A stretch of 64,000 bases of DNA, taken from the IMG/VR virus record IMGVR_UViG_3300043446_004613, positions 62,001 to 126,000 of that record; one strand, 5' to 3'. This stretch comes from a virus. Under the pieces are notes generated by a model. The model saw only the letters and a program-made list of their open reading frames with translations, was not told where the DNA came from and ran no database searches. How positions within the stretch are numbered: position 1 is the stretch's first letter; the number at the start of each line of letters is the position of its first letter. Position numbers and translations under genes: made by a program. Of the stretch, positions 41,685 through 50,367 are shown piece after piece.

Positions 41685-42224
41685 ATGACCGCACCGAAAG
41701 GAACAAATCTTAAAGCTGTTGCGATCGCCGCCAAACTGCTTGAAAACGAAGACCTGTCGTTTACGAACCAGTACCGTGGAGGCGATGGCACAGGTGGTCT
41801 TATTCTCTGGGGTGGCTCGCCATCTGACCCTGATGGTGATCCAGAAGGTACCATTCTTATCGAGTGGGGCGTTGAGATCGAAGCACGTAGCTGGGGCATA
41901 AAGGACATCGTGCCGTTCATCAAGCGCATCGTGCTGGATGGATACTGGAACATCTATCAGGAAACAGGCCCGGATGTTGAGAGCGAAGAGCGCTTTCATT
42001 ACGAATACCCGGAGACACCGGAAGCAAAGCCTACGGTTAAAGCAACAGCAGGCTCTGTAGACGTCGATACAGCTAATCCCGAGGATGTTGAACGCTTGGC
42101 ACAGCCACCAAAATGGAAGCTGGAATATGGTATCGACCGCTATCGCGACAACGATAACCGTACCACGTTCATTCCAAAAGCGGATGTTAATCTGACCACC
42201 CGAACGATTGAAATCACGTTCTAA
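41685..42224 (+). CDS. Hypothetical protein (179 aa)
   Basis: A beta-rich protein with an Asp/Gly loop (GGSPSDPDGDPEGTILIEWG). No family recognised. It stops five bases before the cell-wall hydrolase gene. Confidence 0.5.
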   Translation: MTAPKGTNLKAVAIAAKLLENEDLSFTNQYRGGDGTGGLILWGGSPSDPDGDPEGTILIEWGVEIEARSWGIKDIVPFIKRIVLDGYWNIYQETGPDVESEERFHYEYPETPEAKPTVKATAGSVDVDTANPEDVERLAQPPKWKLEYGIDRYRDNDNRTTFIPKADVNLTTRTIEITF

Positions 42225-42229
42225 GCAGC

Positions 42230-42910
42230 ATGGCAAACTACCGGCTGACCACCCGAACGTTTTCAAGGCAGTGGCGGCGCAGCAAACTCTACTCTGATAA
42301 AGAGATCAGATGGCTTGCGCGTAAACGCAACTTGACCCTTAAAGACGAGCGCACCGCTATCCAAGTTCTTGACCGTAACGCTAAGGTAGTCGCAGCCTTT
42401 CAGCAGGTTGATGAAGCTGAAGCTCCACACATGCGAAAAAAATCAAACCTGTACGCCGCACTAAAGCTTGGACTTTGGCTGCTTTGCGCGTTGCCTGCTG
42501 CGGCCCAAACGTACGAGGAAAAGGTGATTGCTGCTGTACTAATGGGTGAAGCTTGGGGCGAAGGTACGAACGGTATGACCGCTGTCGCAGAAGTAATTCA
42601 TCAGCGGTCTGTTGATAAGCAAAAGACGCTCCTCCAAATCGTCACGACTCATAGCGGACACATCCACGCGTTTTCATGCTTGAACGGAACATCGCCCAGT
42701 CAGCTTATCAGCAAGTTCAAAGACGAACCTGACTTTCAAAAAGCGCTAGAGATTGCCAAAACAGCATGCCGTACGCCGGATCAGTTGCCGGGCACGACGA
42801 AGCATGCTAATCATTTTACACGTACAGACGAAACACCGTGGTGGGCAAAAAACAAAAAGGCAGTCGCCGTAGTCGGAAATCACTCGTTTTACCGCATGGA
42901 GCGGTACTAG
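42230..42910 (+). CDS. SleB-type cell-wall hydrolase with internal signal peptide
   Basis: 226 residues. The C-terminal part (about 96-226) is a Hydrolase_2/SleB domain: VLMGEAWGEGTNGMTAVAEV contains the catalytic Glu pair, followed by VIHQR and HAFSCLNG, then the conserved HFTRTDETPWWA and GNHSFYR. Such enzymes cut peptidoglycan glycan strands. At residue 68 MRKKSNLYAALKLGLWLL with ALPAAA forms a good signal peptide. Translation from ATG 42431 would give a secreted hydrolase, while the longer form carries a 67-residue basic extension. Confidence 0.8.
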   Translation: MANYRLTTRTFSRQWRRSKLYSDKEIRWLARKRNLTLKDERTAIQVLDRNAKVVAAFQQVDEAEAPHMRKKSNLYAALKLGLWLLCALPAAAQTYEEKVIAAVLMGEAWGEGTNGMTAVAEVIHQRSVDKQKTLLQIVTTHSGHIHAFSCLNGTSPSQLISKFKDEPDFQKALEIAKTACRTPDQLPGTTKHANHFTRTDETPWWAKNKKAVAVVGNHSFYRMERY

Positions 42911-43179
42911 CGCTTGGATTCATTGACGGCTCGAGCGAACCGGGAGCACACATCTCACCGGAAACGGCGGAGCTTTGCGGCTTTAAGCACGGAGATTACG
43001 TGCAGATCGAAAGCGATGAGTCGTGTACTTCAATCACGCGCTCTCTCTGCACTCACGGCCATTTTGGTATGCAACCGAACTACATCTATCTGGATGACGA
43101 CAGTCTCGACTACTTGCAGAGTGAGACAAGGAAACCGGTAAAGGTTTGCCTTTCAAGCGTCACCTTTGATGTACCTTGA
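42838..43179 (+). CDS. Hypothetical protein, possible double-psi barrel
   Basis: 113 residues from GTG 42838, overlapping the hydrolase by 73 bases; no better start exists downstream. ISPETAELCGFKHGDYVQIE resembles small beta-barrel (AbrB/double-psi) strands. The first 25 residues may be partly artefactual. Function unknown. Confidence 0.45.
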   Translation: MVGKKQKGSRRSRKSLVLPHGAVLALGFIDGSSEPGAHISPETAELCGFKHGDYVQIESDESCTSITRSLCTHGHFGMQPNYIYLDDDSLDYLQSETRKPVKVCLSSVTFDVP

Positions 43180-43292
43180 CTCAGGTAAACTGTATACACT
43201 TGAGCAACTAAATAACTTGTTTGCGCCGTGACTTTACTGACAACGGGCCAAGTAATTAAATTGAACAAAAATTAAAAATAACGTGTTTGATG

Positions 43293-43323
43293 GAACGGCA
43301 ACCTTCGGGTTGCCGTTCTTTTT
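43293..43323 (+). terminator. Intrinsic terminator
   Basis: GAACGGCAACC-TTCG-GGTTGCCGTTC, a perfect 11-bp stem with a UUCG tetraloop, followed by TTTTT. It closes the plus-strand cluster ending at 43179. The region 43180-43292 holds no gene; it has CTGTATACACTTG, close to the -10 of other promoters here, and AT-rich sequence. The 3' arm also forms CGTTCTTT seven bases before ATG 43329. Confidence 0.85.
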
Positions 43324-43328
43324 AGCGT

Positions 43329-43628
43329 ATGGCACAAGACAAAAACGAAAACGAATACAAAGAGCATCCGATGCGCATATCGGTGGCTGAAATCAATCCC
43401 GACGCGTTATTTATGGACGGTCACGATGATGCAATCATCGGCGTCGCTTCACGCTGCGGCATGAATGACGTCGCTTGCTATGACTACGACAAAGTGATAG
43501 CAAAGCACATCGAAGAAGGAATGTCCGAAGAAGAAGCGATTGAGCACTTCAGCTACAATCAGATCGGCGGTTGGGTTGGAGATAATACGCCGGTATTTGT
43601 CCGTCTGCTCCCGCCCGCTTCCGAATAA
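43329..43628 (+). CDS. Conserved phage protein (DGHDDAIIGV family)
   Basis: 99 residues. INPDALFMDGHDDAIIGVAS and the block GMSEEEAIEHFSYN match a small protein family common in phages and plasmids, of unknown function (consensus around DGfDdALIG and MtxEEAxEyF). The start follows the terminator directly. Confidence 0.65.
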   Translation: MAQDKNENEYKEHPMRISVAEINPDALFMDGHDDAIIGVASRCGMNDVACYDYDKVIAKHIEEGMSEEEAIEHFSYNQIGGWVGDNTPVFVRLLPPASE

Positions 43629-43669
43629 AATGTCAGCGTAAAAATTACAAAAACCTGTTCTTAGTACAC

Positions 43670-44764
43670 ATGAGCAATACTCAACAAATGACTAATGTCG
43701 TTGGATACTACAACGGAAACAAGTGGCCTATTCAGCTTGTAATATCCAAGCTGAACCTCACCCTGACACTGGAACCGGGTAAGTACGTTCTTGATCGACA
43801 GGGACGTAAGATCAACGATCCCTACTTCGAGGTGTTTGCGAACAACAAGCAGCTTCACCGCGAAACGTCCACTACATCAGTGCCGGTAATCGCCATTCCG
43901 GTAGTTGCGGCAACAACAACAACACCTTCACCGTCTACAAATCCAGTGCGCTCGATTGATAAGTTTGAGCGCGATACCAAAGGTGTGCGTCGCCCGGTAT
44001 TGACTCAAGCGCAACCGGTTGAAATGCCAAAACCTTCCATTCCGGTGGTTGCTTCCAACAGTCAAGCCATCCATGCGCTTTCGATGGATGAAGCACGCCG
44101 TCTTGGTTTCGTCAGGAAGGTACGCGAAGTGCCGGAAGATTACGGCGTCACGGACACGAACGGTTTACCGCCGTCACGTATCCCCGAGATGAAGTACTCG
44201 ATTGATCCGACCATCAACAAAGCGCAGCCGCCGTTGCCCAAGGAGATGCTCAACCTGCCGAAAGATGATCCAAGCAATCCGCAGCGTTCGCAGCTTGTCG
44301 CCGGACTCACCCAGAGTAACCGGATGCCCGCCCCTGACGCGTCGACCAGTCCATTTGCCAACACGACGGTAGCAGACGCACCTGCCGAAAGTCCGCTTGT
44401 CGCCGGAACGCCGATTACCGAAGCGCAGGAATCGCTGCCCGAAGAAAGCCAACCCGTCCTCGATGAAGGTGCCGTGGAAAGCGACCCGGTGGTTGAAGCC
44501 GCCGAGACGATCCTGCCGATGCCGAATCTGGACGACGACGACGACGACGACGAAGAACCTGCACCTGCACCTCAGCCCGCAGCGGCAGCCCCAAAACCGG
44601 CTCCGGCAGCCCCCAAGGCACCGACCAGCGCTGGCAAGTACATCTGCGTCGGATGCGGTAAACCGTTCGGCATGCTCAATCAGTTGAAGCGCCACGCCGA
44701 GAAGGAACATCCCGACCGTTTGAACGCCATCTTGTCACCGTACCGGCAACAGACACTACCTTGA
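43670..44764 (+). CDS. Low-complexity protein with C-terminal C2H2 zinc finger
   Basis: 364 residues. The N-terminal ~60 residues are a small beta domain; the middle is Pro/Thr/Ala-rich with a DDDDDDDEE run. The end YICVGCGKPFGMLNQLKRHA continues with EKEHPDR to form a single C2H2 zinc finger (C-x2-C-x12-H-x4-H type). This is rare in phages and may bind DNA or protein. TGTTCTTA (43656-43663) lies six bases before the ATG. Confidence 0.65.
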   Translation: MSNTQQMTNVVGYYNGNKWPIQLVISKLNLTLTLEPGKYVLDRQGRKINDPYFEVFANNKQLHRETSTTSVPVIAIPVVAATTTTPSPSTNPVRSIDKFERDTKGVRRPVLTQAQPVEMPKPSIPVVASNSQAIHALSMDEARRLGFVRKVREVPEDYGVTDTNGLPPSRIPEMKYSIDPTINKAQPPLPKEMLNLPKDDPSNPQRSQLVAGLTQSNRMPAPDASTSPFANTTVADAPAESPLVAGTPITEAQESLPEESQPVLDEGAVESDPVVEAAETILPMPNLDDDDDDDEEPAPAPQPAAAAPKPAPAAPKAPTSAGKYICVGCGKPFGMLNQLKRHAEKEHPDRLNAILSPYRQQTLP

Positions 44765-44775
44765 GTAGTTAAGGC

Positions 44776-45546
44776 ATGGTATCAGGCCCGAGCAGTAACG
44801 GCAGTCAGCCGGTCAGCACGAGTGCGCAGAGTCCCGATCTGCTCCCGCTGACCGGCTACTCTATTGATCAACTGAAGAACTACATCATGCGCCAGCTTGG
44901 CGCTCCGACGTGGAACGTTGAGTTGACCAATCAACAGATCATTGATTGCATCCAAGATGCGCTCGGCCTGTATTCTCAGTGGGTGCCGAACATAAAAGTC
45001 GGCAATCTCTTGCTGACACGCGGCCAGTTCAAATACCTCGTAAACGAAAACGTAGGGCTGGGCGTCGCTCGGGTTGACTTTGTCGAACCTAACCCAGTAC
45101 CCACGGAAATCTTCTATGGTAACCTGATCAATCCTGCGCCGCTCTTTCGTACCGGCTTGGACGAGTACGATGTGTTTCTGCGCTGGCGTAAGACGTGGCA
45201 GCGTGTCACGTCAATCAAGCCAGACTGGTTTTATGACGAGATGGAGCACGCGCTTTACATCCATAACCCGATTGAGCGTTATCAGGCTGGCATATTCTGC
45301 TACTGGCCACACGAGAAGACCGAAAAGCTGAATTACACAGGTGCTGACTGGGTCAAGCGCTTTGCACTGGCCCGCTCCAAGTTGTTGCTTGCAGAGACGT
45401 GGATGAAATTTTCCGGCGCTATTCCCGGCCCCGGTCAAAACATCCAACTGGATCAGCAACGGCGTGAGTCTGCGCAGAGCGAAATCGATAAGCTGATGGA
45501 ACAGCTAAAGGGCATGCAATTAAGCACGCCAATCATGGTCGATTAG
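44776..45546 (+). CDS. Putative neck/connector structural protein
   Basis: 256 residues. The C-terminal region (DWVKRFALARSKLLLAETWM, then GAIPGPGQNIQLD and QQRRESAQSEIDKLMEQL) fits the pattern of T4-like neck or tail-connector proteins (W...YALA.AK..LG..R.KF...P.PGG). The N-terminal half is Ser-rich then helical. AGTAGTTA ends four bases before the ATG. Assignment rests on pattern memory. Confidence 0.5.
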   Translation: MVSGPSSNGSQPVSTSAQSPDLLPLTGYSIDQLKNYIMRQLGAPTWNVELTNQQIIDCIQDALGLYSQWVPNIKVGNLLLTRGQFKYLVNENVGLGVARVDFVEPNPVPTEIFYGNLINPAPLFRTGLDEYDVFLRWRKTWQRVTSIKPDWFYDEMEHALYIHNPIERYQAGIFCYWPHEKTEKLNYTGADWVKRFALARSKLLLAETWMKFSGAIPGPGQNIQLDQQRRESAQSEIDKLMEQLKGMQLSTPIMVD

Positions 45547-46321
45547 TTGAAAAATGTGCCCGGACAGTTTTGCGGATGTTATTTGCCAGCGTACTGGCTC
45601 TTTTGTCATCATTTTTCGGTGTAGCCTCAATGAAACCTTTTATCTGCTTGAACGATGCGCTAGGCACGTGCGCGGCGCACAGTGTGCCTAGACCCATCGT
45701 TCGATCGCAGTTATCGAGTGTCAGCATCACAGGTGTTCCTACTGCCACACACGGTAAGGCGACGTGAAGCCGAGAGGTTATTACGCAGCGTGCGGCAGCG
45801 TAACGGCGTAAACGTTTCAATGCCTGCCATTCGCGGCGACCAACAGGTGCGTTAGGATCGACTTCGACGTCGGCGTAGACTAGCGGCAGACCGGCACAGG
45901 GCGGAATGTCCACCGCCAGCACTTCTTCAGTTTTAGGCACATCAGGTCGATTTAAGGTCAGTGTCACGCAGCCAGCAAAGTAAGCTTCGATACCGCAGGC
46001 TTCAAAAATGGCAGCGGTTGATGTATCACGCGTATACACCGGTTTTCCGTAGCTATTCCAGTAATCACGGTGTTTATCGACAAGCTCACGTTTAGCGATG
46101 TGCACGCCGACAAACAGCGGATTATAGTTGGGATGCGGCGGCCAGTCCCATGCGTTGTGCTTGTACCATCCTGCAACAACGACGTTTGTGCCGGGTGGCA
46201 CGCAGTATCCGAGGTGCTCGCGATCGACTTCCAAGTCGACGCCGGGCATCATGTTGCGCACGGCAAGTGCCTGCATATCGTCGCCGTTGTTCGTAGTTGA
46301 GCAAACAATTAACGCGTTCAT
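45533..46321 (-). CDS. Polysaccharide pyruvyl transferase-like protein
   Basis: 262 residues. The N-terminal NNGDDMQALAVRN, the middle YFAGCVTLTLNRP and the C-terminal CVITSRLHVALPCVAVGTPV match the polysaccharide pyruvyl transferase (CsaB) fold. TSRLH with its catalytic-site His is the diagnostic element. It would add pyruvate ketal to a sugar. The start has TGTTCTTT five bases upstream. The 3' end overlaps the neck-like gene by 14 bases. Confidence 0.8.
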   Translation of the reverse strand: MNALIVCSTTNNGDDMQALAVRNMMPGVDLEVDREHLGYCVPPGTNVVVAGWYKHNAWDWPPHPNYNPLFVGVHIAKRELVDKHRDYWNSYGKPVYTRDTSTAAIFEACGIEAYFAGCVTLTLNRPDVPKTEEVLAVDIPPCAGLPLVYADVEVDPNAPVGRREWQALKRLRRYAAARCVITSRLHVALPCVAVGTPVMLTLDNCDRTMGLGTLCAAHVPSASFKQIKGFIEATPKNDDKRASTLANNIRKTVRAHFSTNRP

Positions 46322-46336
46322 GCTAGAAAGAACAAT

Positions 46337-46915
46337 ATGTCTAAAGTCATTTGTGTTGGTAATCCTAAAACAGCAACAACAAGTTTACAGCGGGCTATGG
46401 AATTGCTTGGTTACTCTGTAATGGGTTGGAATGACTACGCTGTGCAGTCTTGGATTTCTGGGCAAGATGAGTTGTGCCTGAGCTTGGCAAAACCATACGG
46501 ATTTTTGAAGGATTGGCCTTGGCGCACGTACTACAGAGTGTTTGATAAAGCATATCCCGGCAGTAAGTTTATCCTTACTACGCGAAATGTAGACGCTTGG
46601 GTTGACAGCTTGATTCGCCATCTAGCCTACCATAAATCGACACCTTGGGCAGAACAAGCTCGTATCAAAGGTTATGGCTTTGACCCCCGTAAGCACGTCA
46701 ACGACAAAGCGTTTCTCATCGACTACTACGAGGCAAAAAACGCCGAAATAAGAAACTACTTTATCTCCAGACCTGATGACCTTCTGGAGCATGACTTTAC
46801 GATTGATCCAACATGGGAAGCGCTATGCGGTTTTCTCAAGAAACCGGTTCCATTAAAAGCGTTTCCAAAATTAAACGTAAATCCGCTTAAAAGTGAAAAT
46901 GTTCAACGTACTTAG
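46337..46915 (+). CDS. Sulfotransferase-like protein A
   Basis: 192 residues. VICVGNPKTATTSLQRAMEL (about residues 4-23) is the PAPS 5'-phosphosulfate loop (KTGTTS type), and FILTTRNVDAWVDSLIRH (about 75-92) is the 3'-phosphate loop with Arg and Ser of the Sulfotransfer_4-like family. It would transfer sulfate from PAPS to a sugar or other acceptor. The gene at 46919 is a tandem paralogue. Lower GC-rich codon use than neighbours, with many AT-ending codons, hints at later acquisition. Confidence 0.75.
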   Translation: MSKVICVGNPKTATTSLQRAMELLGYSVMGWNDYAVQSWISGQDELCLSLAKPYGFLKDWPWRTYYRVFDKAYPGSKFILTTRNVDAWVDSLIRHLAYHKSTPWAEQARIKGYGFDPRKHVNDKAFLIDYYEAKNAEIRNYFISRPDDLLEHDFTIDPTWEALCGFLKKPVPLKAFPKLNVNPLKSENVQRT

Positions 46916-46918
46916 TAC

Positions 46919-47518
46919 ATGAGCAAGATAATCTGTGTCGGCAACTCTAAAACGGTATCGTCGTCAATACTGACGGCGGCTAACATACTAGGTTACAGCA
47001 CCATCGGCTGGAACGAGCACTACGTTAAAGCGTGGAATTCCGGCGATGAATCCTCTTGCCTATTAACGGCGCAGGCGTATGACTTTTTATACAGTTGGCC
47101 GTGGCGCTGCCTTTACCAGCAGCTGGATGCAGCCCATCCCGGCAGCAAGTTCATCCTGTCTACAATGAATAGCGACACATGGGCCGATCAGTTTGTGCGT
47201 CATATCGCCTACAATCGACCCCTGTCGTGGATTACGGAAGCTCGCATCAAAGCGTACGGTTTTGATCCAGAGATGTACTTGGATGACAAGCCTTACCTTA
47301 TCCAAAACATCTACGAGGCCAAAAACGCAGAGGTTCAAGCGTACTTCGCAAGTCGCCCGGACGATTTGCTTACCGTTGACTTCAACACTGATCCTACGTG
47401 GGATGCCCTTTGCACCTTTTTGGGTAAGCCGATACCGGATGTACCATTTCCGGTCATTCCAGCAGCAAGTAGCCCCGTCATTCTTGGGTACGGAGCGACA
47501 GGCACTAATGTTCCGTGA
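46919..47518 (+). CDS. Sulfotransferase-like protein B
   Basis: 199 residues, a paralogue of the preceding gene (shared VGNxKT loop, LGYSxxGWN, PWRxLY, HPGSKFIL, ARIKAYGFDP, YEAKNAE). Its phosphosulfate loop is KTVSSS and the 3' loop is STMNSDTWADQFVRH, with the Arg of A changed to Met/Asn, so its PAPS binding may be altered. CGTACTTA lies four bases before the ATG. A duplicated pair with diverged active site suggests different substrates or a pseudoenzyme. Confidence 0.7.
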   Translation: MSKIICVGNSKTVSSSILTAANILGYSTIGWNEHYVKAWNSGDESSCLLTAQAYDFLYSWPWRCLYQQLDAAHPGSKFILSTMNSDTWADQFVRHIAYNRPLSWITEARIKAYGFDPEMYLDDKPYLIQNIYEAKNAEVQAYFASRPDDLLTVDFNTDPTWDALCTFLGKPIPDVPFPVIPAASSPVILGYGATGTNVP

Positions 47519-48867
47519 ACCGCATTGTAGACAAGCTGCTTGAAATGGACATTCCAGACGATCCTCTGGAGTTAATCCATCAAACGCACAATCCGTCCGA
47601 TGAAGCGCAAAGCATCTTGCGCGATGAGCTTGTCGACATGGGCTGGCGGCATATCCGACTCACTCTCTCTGATGAAGGCTGGTTGCTTCACGCCGGTATG
47701 ATTGATCCGCAGCACCGCGCAGAGTGGGAAAATAGCGGTGCTCGTGTAGCACCGGCTCCCCAAGAAACGCCGCTGCTACGCCCGCGCATAATGCGGACGT
47801 TCAAGGCTGCGGCTCGTCGCGCTGGCATGGACGTAAGTAGCGCGAAGCTGACGTCAATAAGACCTGCGTATGACTCGCACGATCTGTACTACGCATGGGA
47901 AGACTTTGAAGATGATCCCGGTGATTGGGAGATCGAAATTGAACTCCAGTGGTCACCAAAAGACAAGTTTTGGAGCAAAGCCAGCGCAGCACTCGGCTAC
48001 GAGACTAAACCCTACCAGCAGGCAGGAAAGCTCGCAAAAACCGGTTCAGCAAAACCATCTCCACTTACCCCTGAACAGCTAGATGCTGCGGATGACGCTA
48101 CGCGCTCACGGCTCTTAAAAGCTGAACGTGCCGCTCAAGGTTCGGAAGAACGTGCGGATAAAGCCTTGCAGCGTTGGCGTCAGGCCGGAGCCGACCGGGC
48201 TGAACTGTCGAAATACCTTGAGCAGACAGACGAAAGCATAAAAGGCATGGTCGCTGCCGGATTACTCGGTGCCTCCACTTTAGCCGGAACGGCAGCAAAG
48301 CACACTCAGCGCCCGGCACGCATGCCGCATAGCCAGATTGTTCAAACCGCAAAGCGTATGGATACACAGTCACCAGAATCGATCATCATGGGTTATGAAA
48401 ACAGCAAAGATAACCCAAAAGGCGGCTACGATAAGCGAACTGGACGTTGGTATCCACATCGCAGCATTGAAGGCGGTTCAGACACGATTGCCTACGGGCA
48501 CAAGATTCAAGCCGGTGAAGACTATAGCAACGGTTTGTCTGACGCAGAGGCTACGGCACTTTTGCGGCAAGACATCGCAAAGCGGGAACGCGACATCCAG
48601 CGCAATATTCCGGCGTACGCCAGCTTGCCGCAGTACGTTAAAAATGCGGTGATTAGCGCGTGGTACCGTGGTGATCTCGGCCCACGGGCGACTCCGCGCA
48701 CACTCCGTTTGATAAACGCAGGCCAGTGGGAGCAGGCAGCCCGCGAATATCTCAATCATAATGATTTCCGTAATGGCCCGAATGGCGTCAAAAACCGTAT
48801 GCAGAATAACGCAAACGCTTTTGCCCGCTATGCTCAAGAAAAAGGCACAACATACGCAAGTCACTGA
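47515..48867 (+). CDS. Lysozyme (GH24) with leader and long N-terminal domain
   Basis: 450 residues from GTG 47515. Residues about 290-440 match phage lysozyme: GYENSKD carries the catalytic Glu, DTIAYGHK corresponds to TIGIGH, and VISAWYRG and NRMQNNANAF follow. Residues 246-262 (MVAAGLLGASTLAGTAA) form a hydrophobic segment. The N-terminus MNRIVDKLLEMDIPDDPLEL is a leader-type sequence. It may be a virion-associated lysozyme rather than the endolysin, with 42230-42910 serving release. Confidence 0.8.
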   Translation: MNRIVDKLLEMDIPDDPLELIHQTHNPSDEAQSILRDELVDMGWRHIRLTLSDEGWLLHAGMIDPQHRAEWENSGARVAPAPQETPLLRPRIMRTFKAAARRAGMDVSSAKLTSIRPAYDSHDLYYAWEDFEDDPGDWEIEIELQWSPKDKFWSKASAALGYETKPYQQAGKLAKTGSAKPSPLTPEQLDAADDATRSRLLKAERAAQGSEERADKALQRWRQAGADRAELSKYLEQTDESIKGMVAAGLLGASTLAGTAAKHTQRPARMPHSQIVQTAKRMDTQSPESIIMGYENSKDNPKGGYDKRTGRWYPHRSIEGGSDTIAYGHKIQAGEDYSNGLSDAEATALLRQDIAKRERDIQRNIPAYASLPQYVKNAVISAWYRGDLGPRATPRTLRLINAGQWEQAAREYLNHNDFRNGPNGVKNRMQNNANAFARYAQEKGTTYASH

Positions 48868-48910
48868 TAATAAGGCGCATGCGTAGAAGTAAAATAATTA
48901 AATAATAGTG

Positions 48911-48938
48911 TTGACGCTTGGCTTATCGTGTATACACT
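48911..48938 (+). promoter_or_regulatory. Sigma70-type promoter of the DUF6011 gene
   Basis: -35 TTGACG (48911-48916), 16-base spacer, -10 TACACT (48933-48938). GGAG follows directly, then the ATG at 48944, so the leader would be nearly absent. It lies in the 76-base gap after the lysozyme gene. It probably drives early expression by host RNA polymerase. Confidence 0.65.
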
Positions 48939-48943
48939 GGAGC

Positions 48944-50312
48944 CATGAAATATACGATATTCGAGCACAACTTCAGTGTCCTCACCAAGAAGCTGACGAA
49001 CCTCAATCAGAAGCTCACACGTATTGGCGCAAGCCCAGTGGCTTTTTCCGTTACAGGCCAGCACGATGTTCCGGCAAACGACAACCCGACCAAGCTGCTG
49101 CGCACGTTCGATATTGAAGTCAGCTGCGCCAATCCTAGCCACAACGGTTGGAAGTTTATCGCGACAATCGTTCATACGGACGAAGGCAACATCGTTCGCG
49201 CTGTTCCGGGCTTTGAAGTATCTGCTGAACACCGCGACCGCCCAACGTGGTGTGATCACTGCAAAACTAACCGTCAGCGCCACGACACGTATATTGTCCG
49301 GCATGATGACGGTCGCACCATGCAGGTCGGTTCATCCTGCCTCGGCGAATTCATCGGCTCAGCCAATCCAAACACCCTGTGCAAAGCTGCCGAACACATG
49401 CTCAACGCGTTCGACGTATGCGACGCTGCACAGAGCCGCAACTGGCTCGGCGGTGAAGGCGCGGGTGTTTACCGGATCGACCTCGACACATTCCTCGCTA
49501 ATGTCGCTGCTACCGTGCTGGCGCAAGGACAGTATGTTACGCGCAAGAGCGCCTATGAACAACATACCACAGCAACCAGCGACATCGCCCGCAACAGCCG
49601 CTACGAGGTTACACCTGAAGCGATTAAGCTTGCGACCGATGCCCGGAACTGGGTTTTGAACACGTATAGCCCTGCAATTACCGATGTTGATGGCCTCAGC
49701 GACGGTGCGATCATCGACATGATCACCGATAGTTTCAAGTCCAGTAATCGCCAGCTGTCCGACTTTGAGCACAATCTGCTCGCAGCTGCTCGCGCTGAAG
49801 CGATTGAACCCCGCCTTTGCGGTATTGCGGCATACATCGTAGAAGCCTATCGTCGTGCGCAGCCTAAGACCAAGCCGACACAGCTGGACGCTGTGGGTCT
49901 GGAACGTATTTTCCAGATGTTTGATAAGGCAAAGTCCAACAAGCTGGCACACCCCGGTATTCGCCTTGTGGACGACGCCGGACAACATTTGAAGCTATCA
50001 CTTGCGGCAGATTCATCGAAGAACGCGGGATACGTTTACGTAAAGGGCACCGAGTACTTTGGCAAAATCTCTCCGAAAGGTGAGTTCTTCCCGGTCAAAG
50101 CGTGCCCTAGCACTGTCCACGGCCAGCTGGCCGCGTTCGCTGCTGATCCTGAAACGATTGCAGCCAAGTACGGTAAGATGACCGGATGCTGCTGCTTTTG
50201 CAGCCGTAAGCTGGATGATGCGCGTTCAACTGAAGTCGGTTACGGCCCGGTCTGCGCTAAAAAATTCGGACTGAACTGGGGTAAGCAGCTTGAAGAAGTT
50301 TTAGCCGCGTAA
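48944..50312 (+). CDS. DUF6011-type zinc protein, probably early
   Basis: 456 residues from ATG 48944. WCDHCKTNRQRHDTYIVRHD (about 94-113) is a zinc-ribbon half, and the C-terminal GCCCFCSRKLDDARSTEVGY ending GPVCAKKFG is the DUF6011 signature found in many large phages. A basic N-terminal domain precedes. It has its own sigma70-type promoter and terminator, unlike most genes here, suggesting an early, highly expressed, possibly host-targeting protein. Function unknown. Confidence 0.65.
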
Positions 50313-50336
50313 GCGGTTTAGTGGGACAGGGGAACC

Positions 50337-50367
50337 AAAAGGCGATCTCTTAGGAGGTCGCCTTTTT
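50337..50367. terminator. Bidirectional intrinsic terminator
   Basis: AAAAGGCGA (50337-50345) pairs with TCGCCTTTTT (50358-50367), giving a stem with A-run and T-run on either side. It lies between the convergent DUF6011 and HAD genes and can serve both. Confidence 0.8.

Noticed and set aside
44174-44710. Long antisense frame over the low-complexity protein
   Set aside because: Produced by Pro/Asp repeats of the real gene; composition (Arg/Gly/Val runs) is not protein-like.
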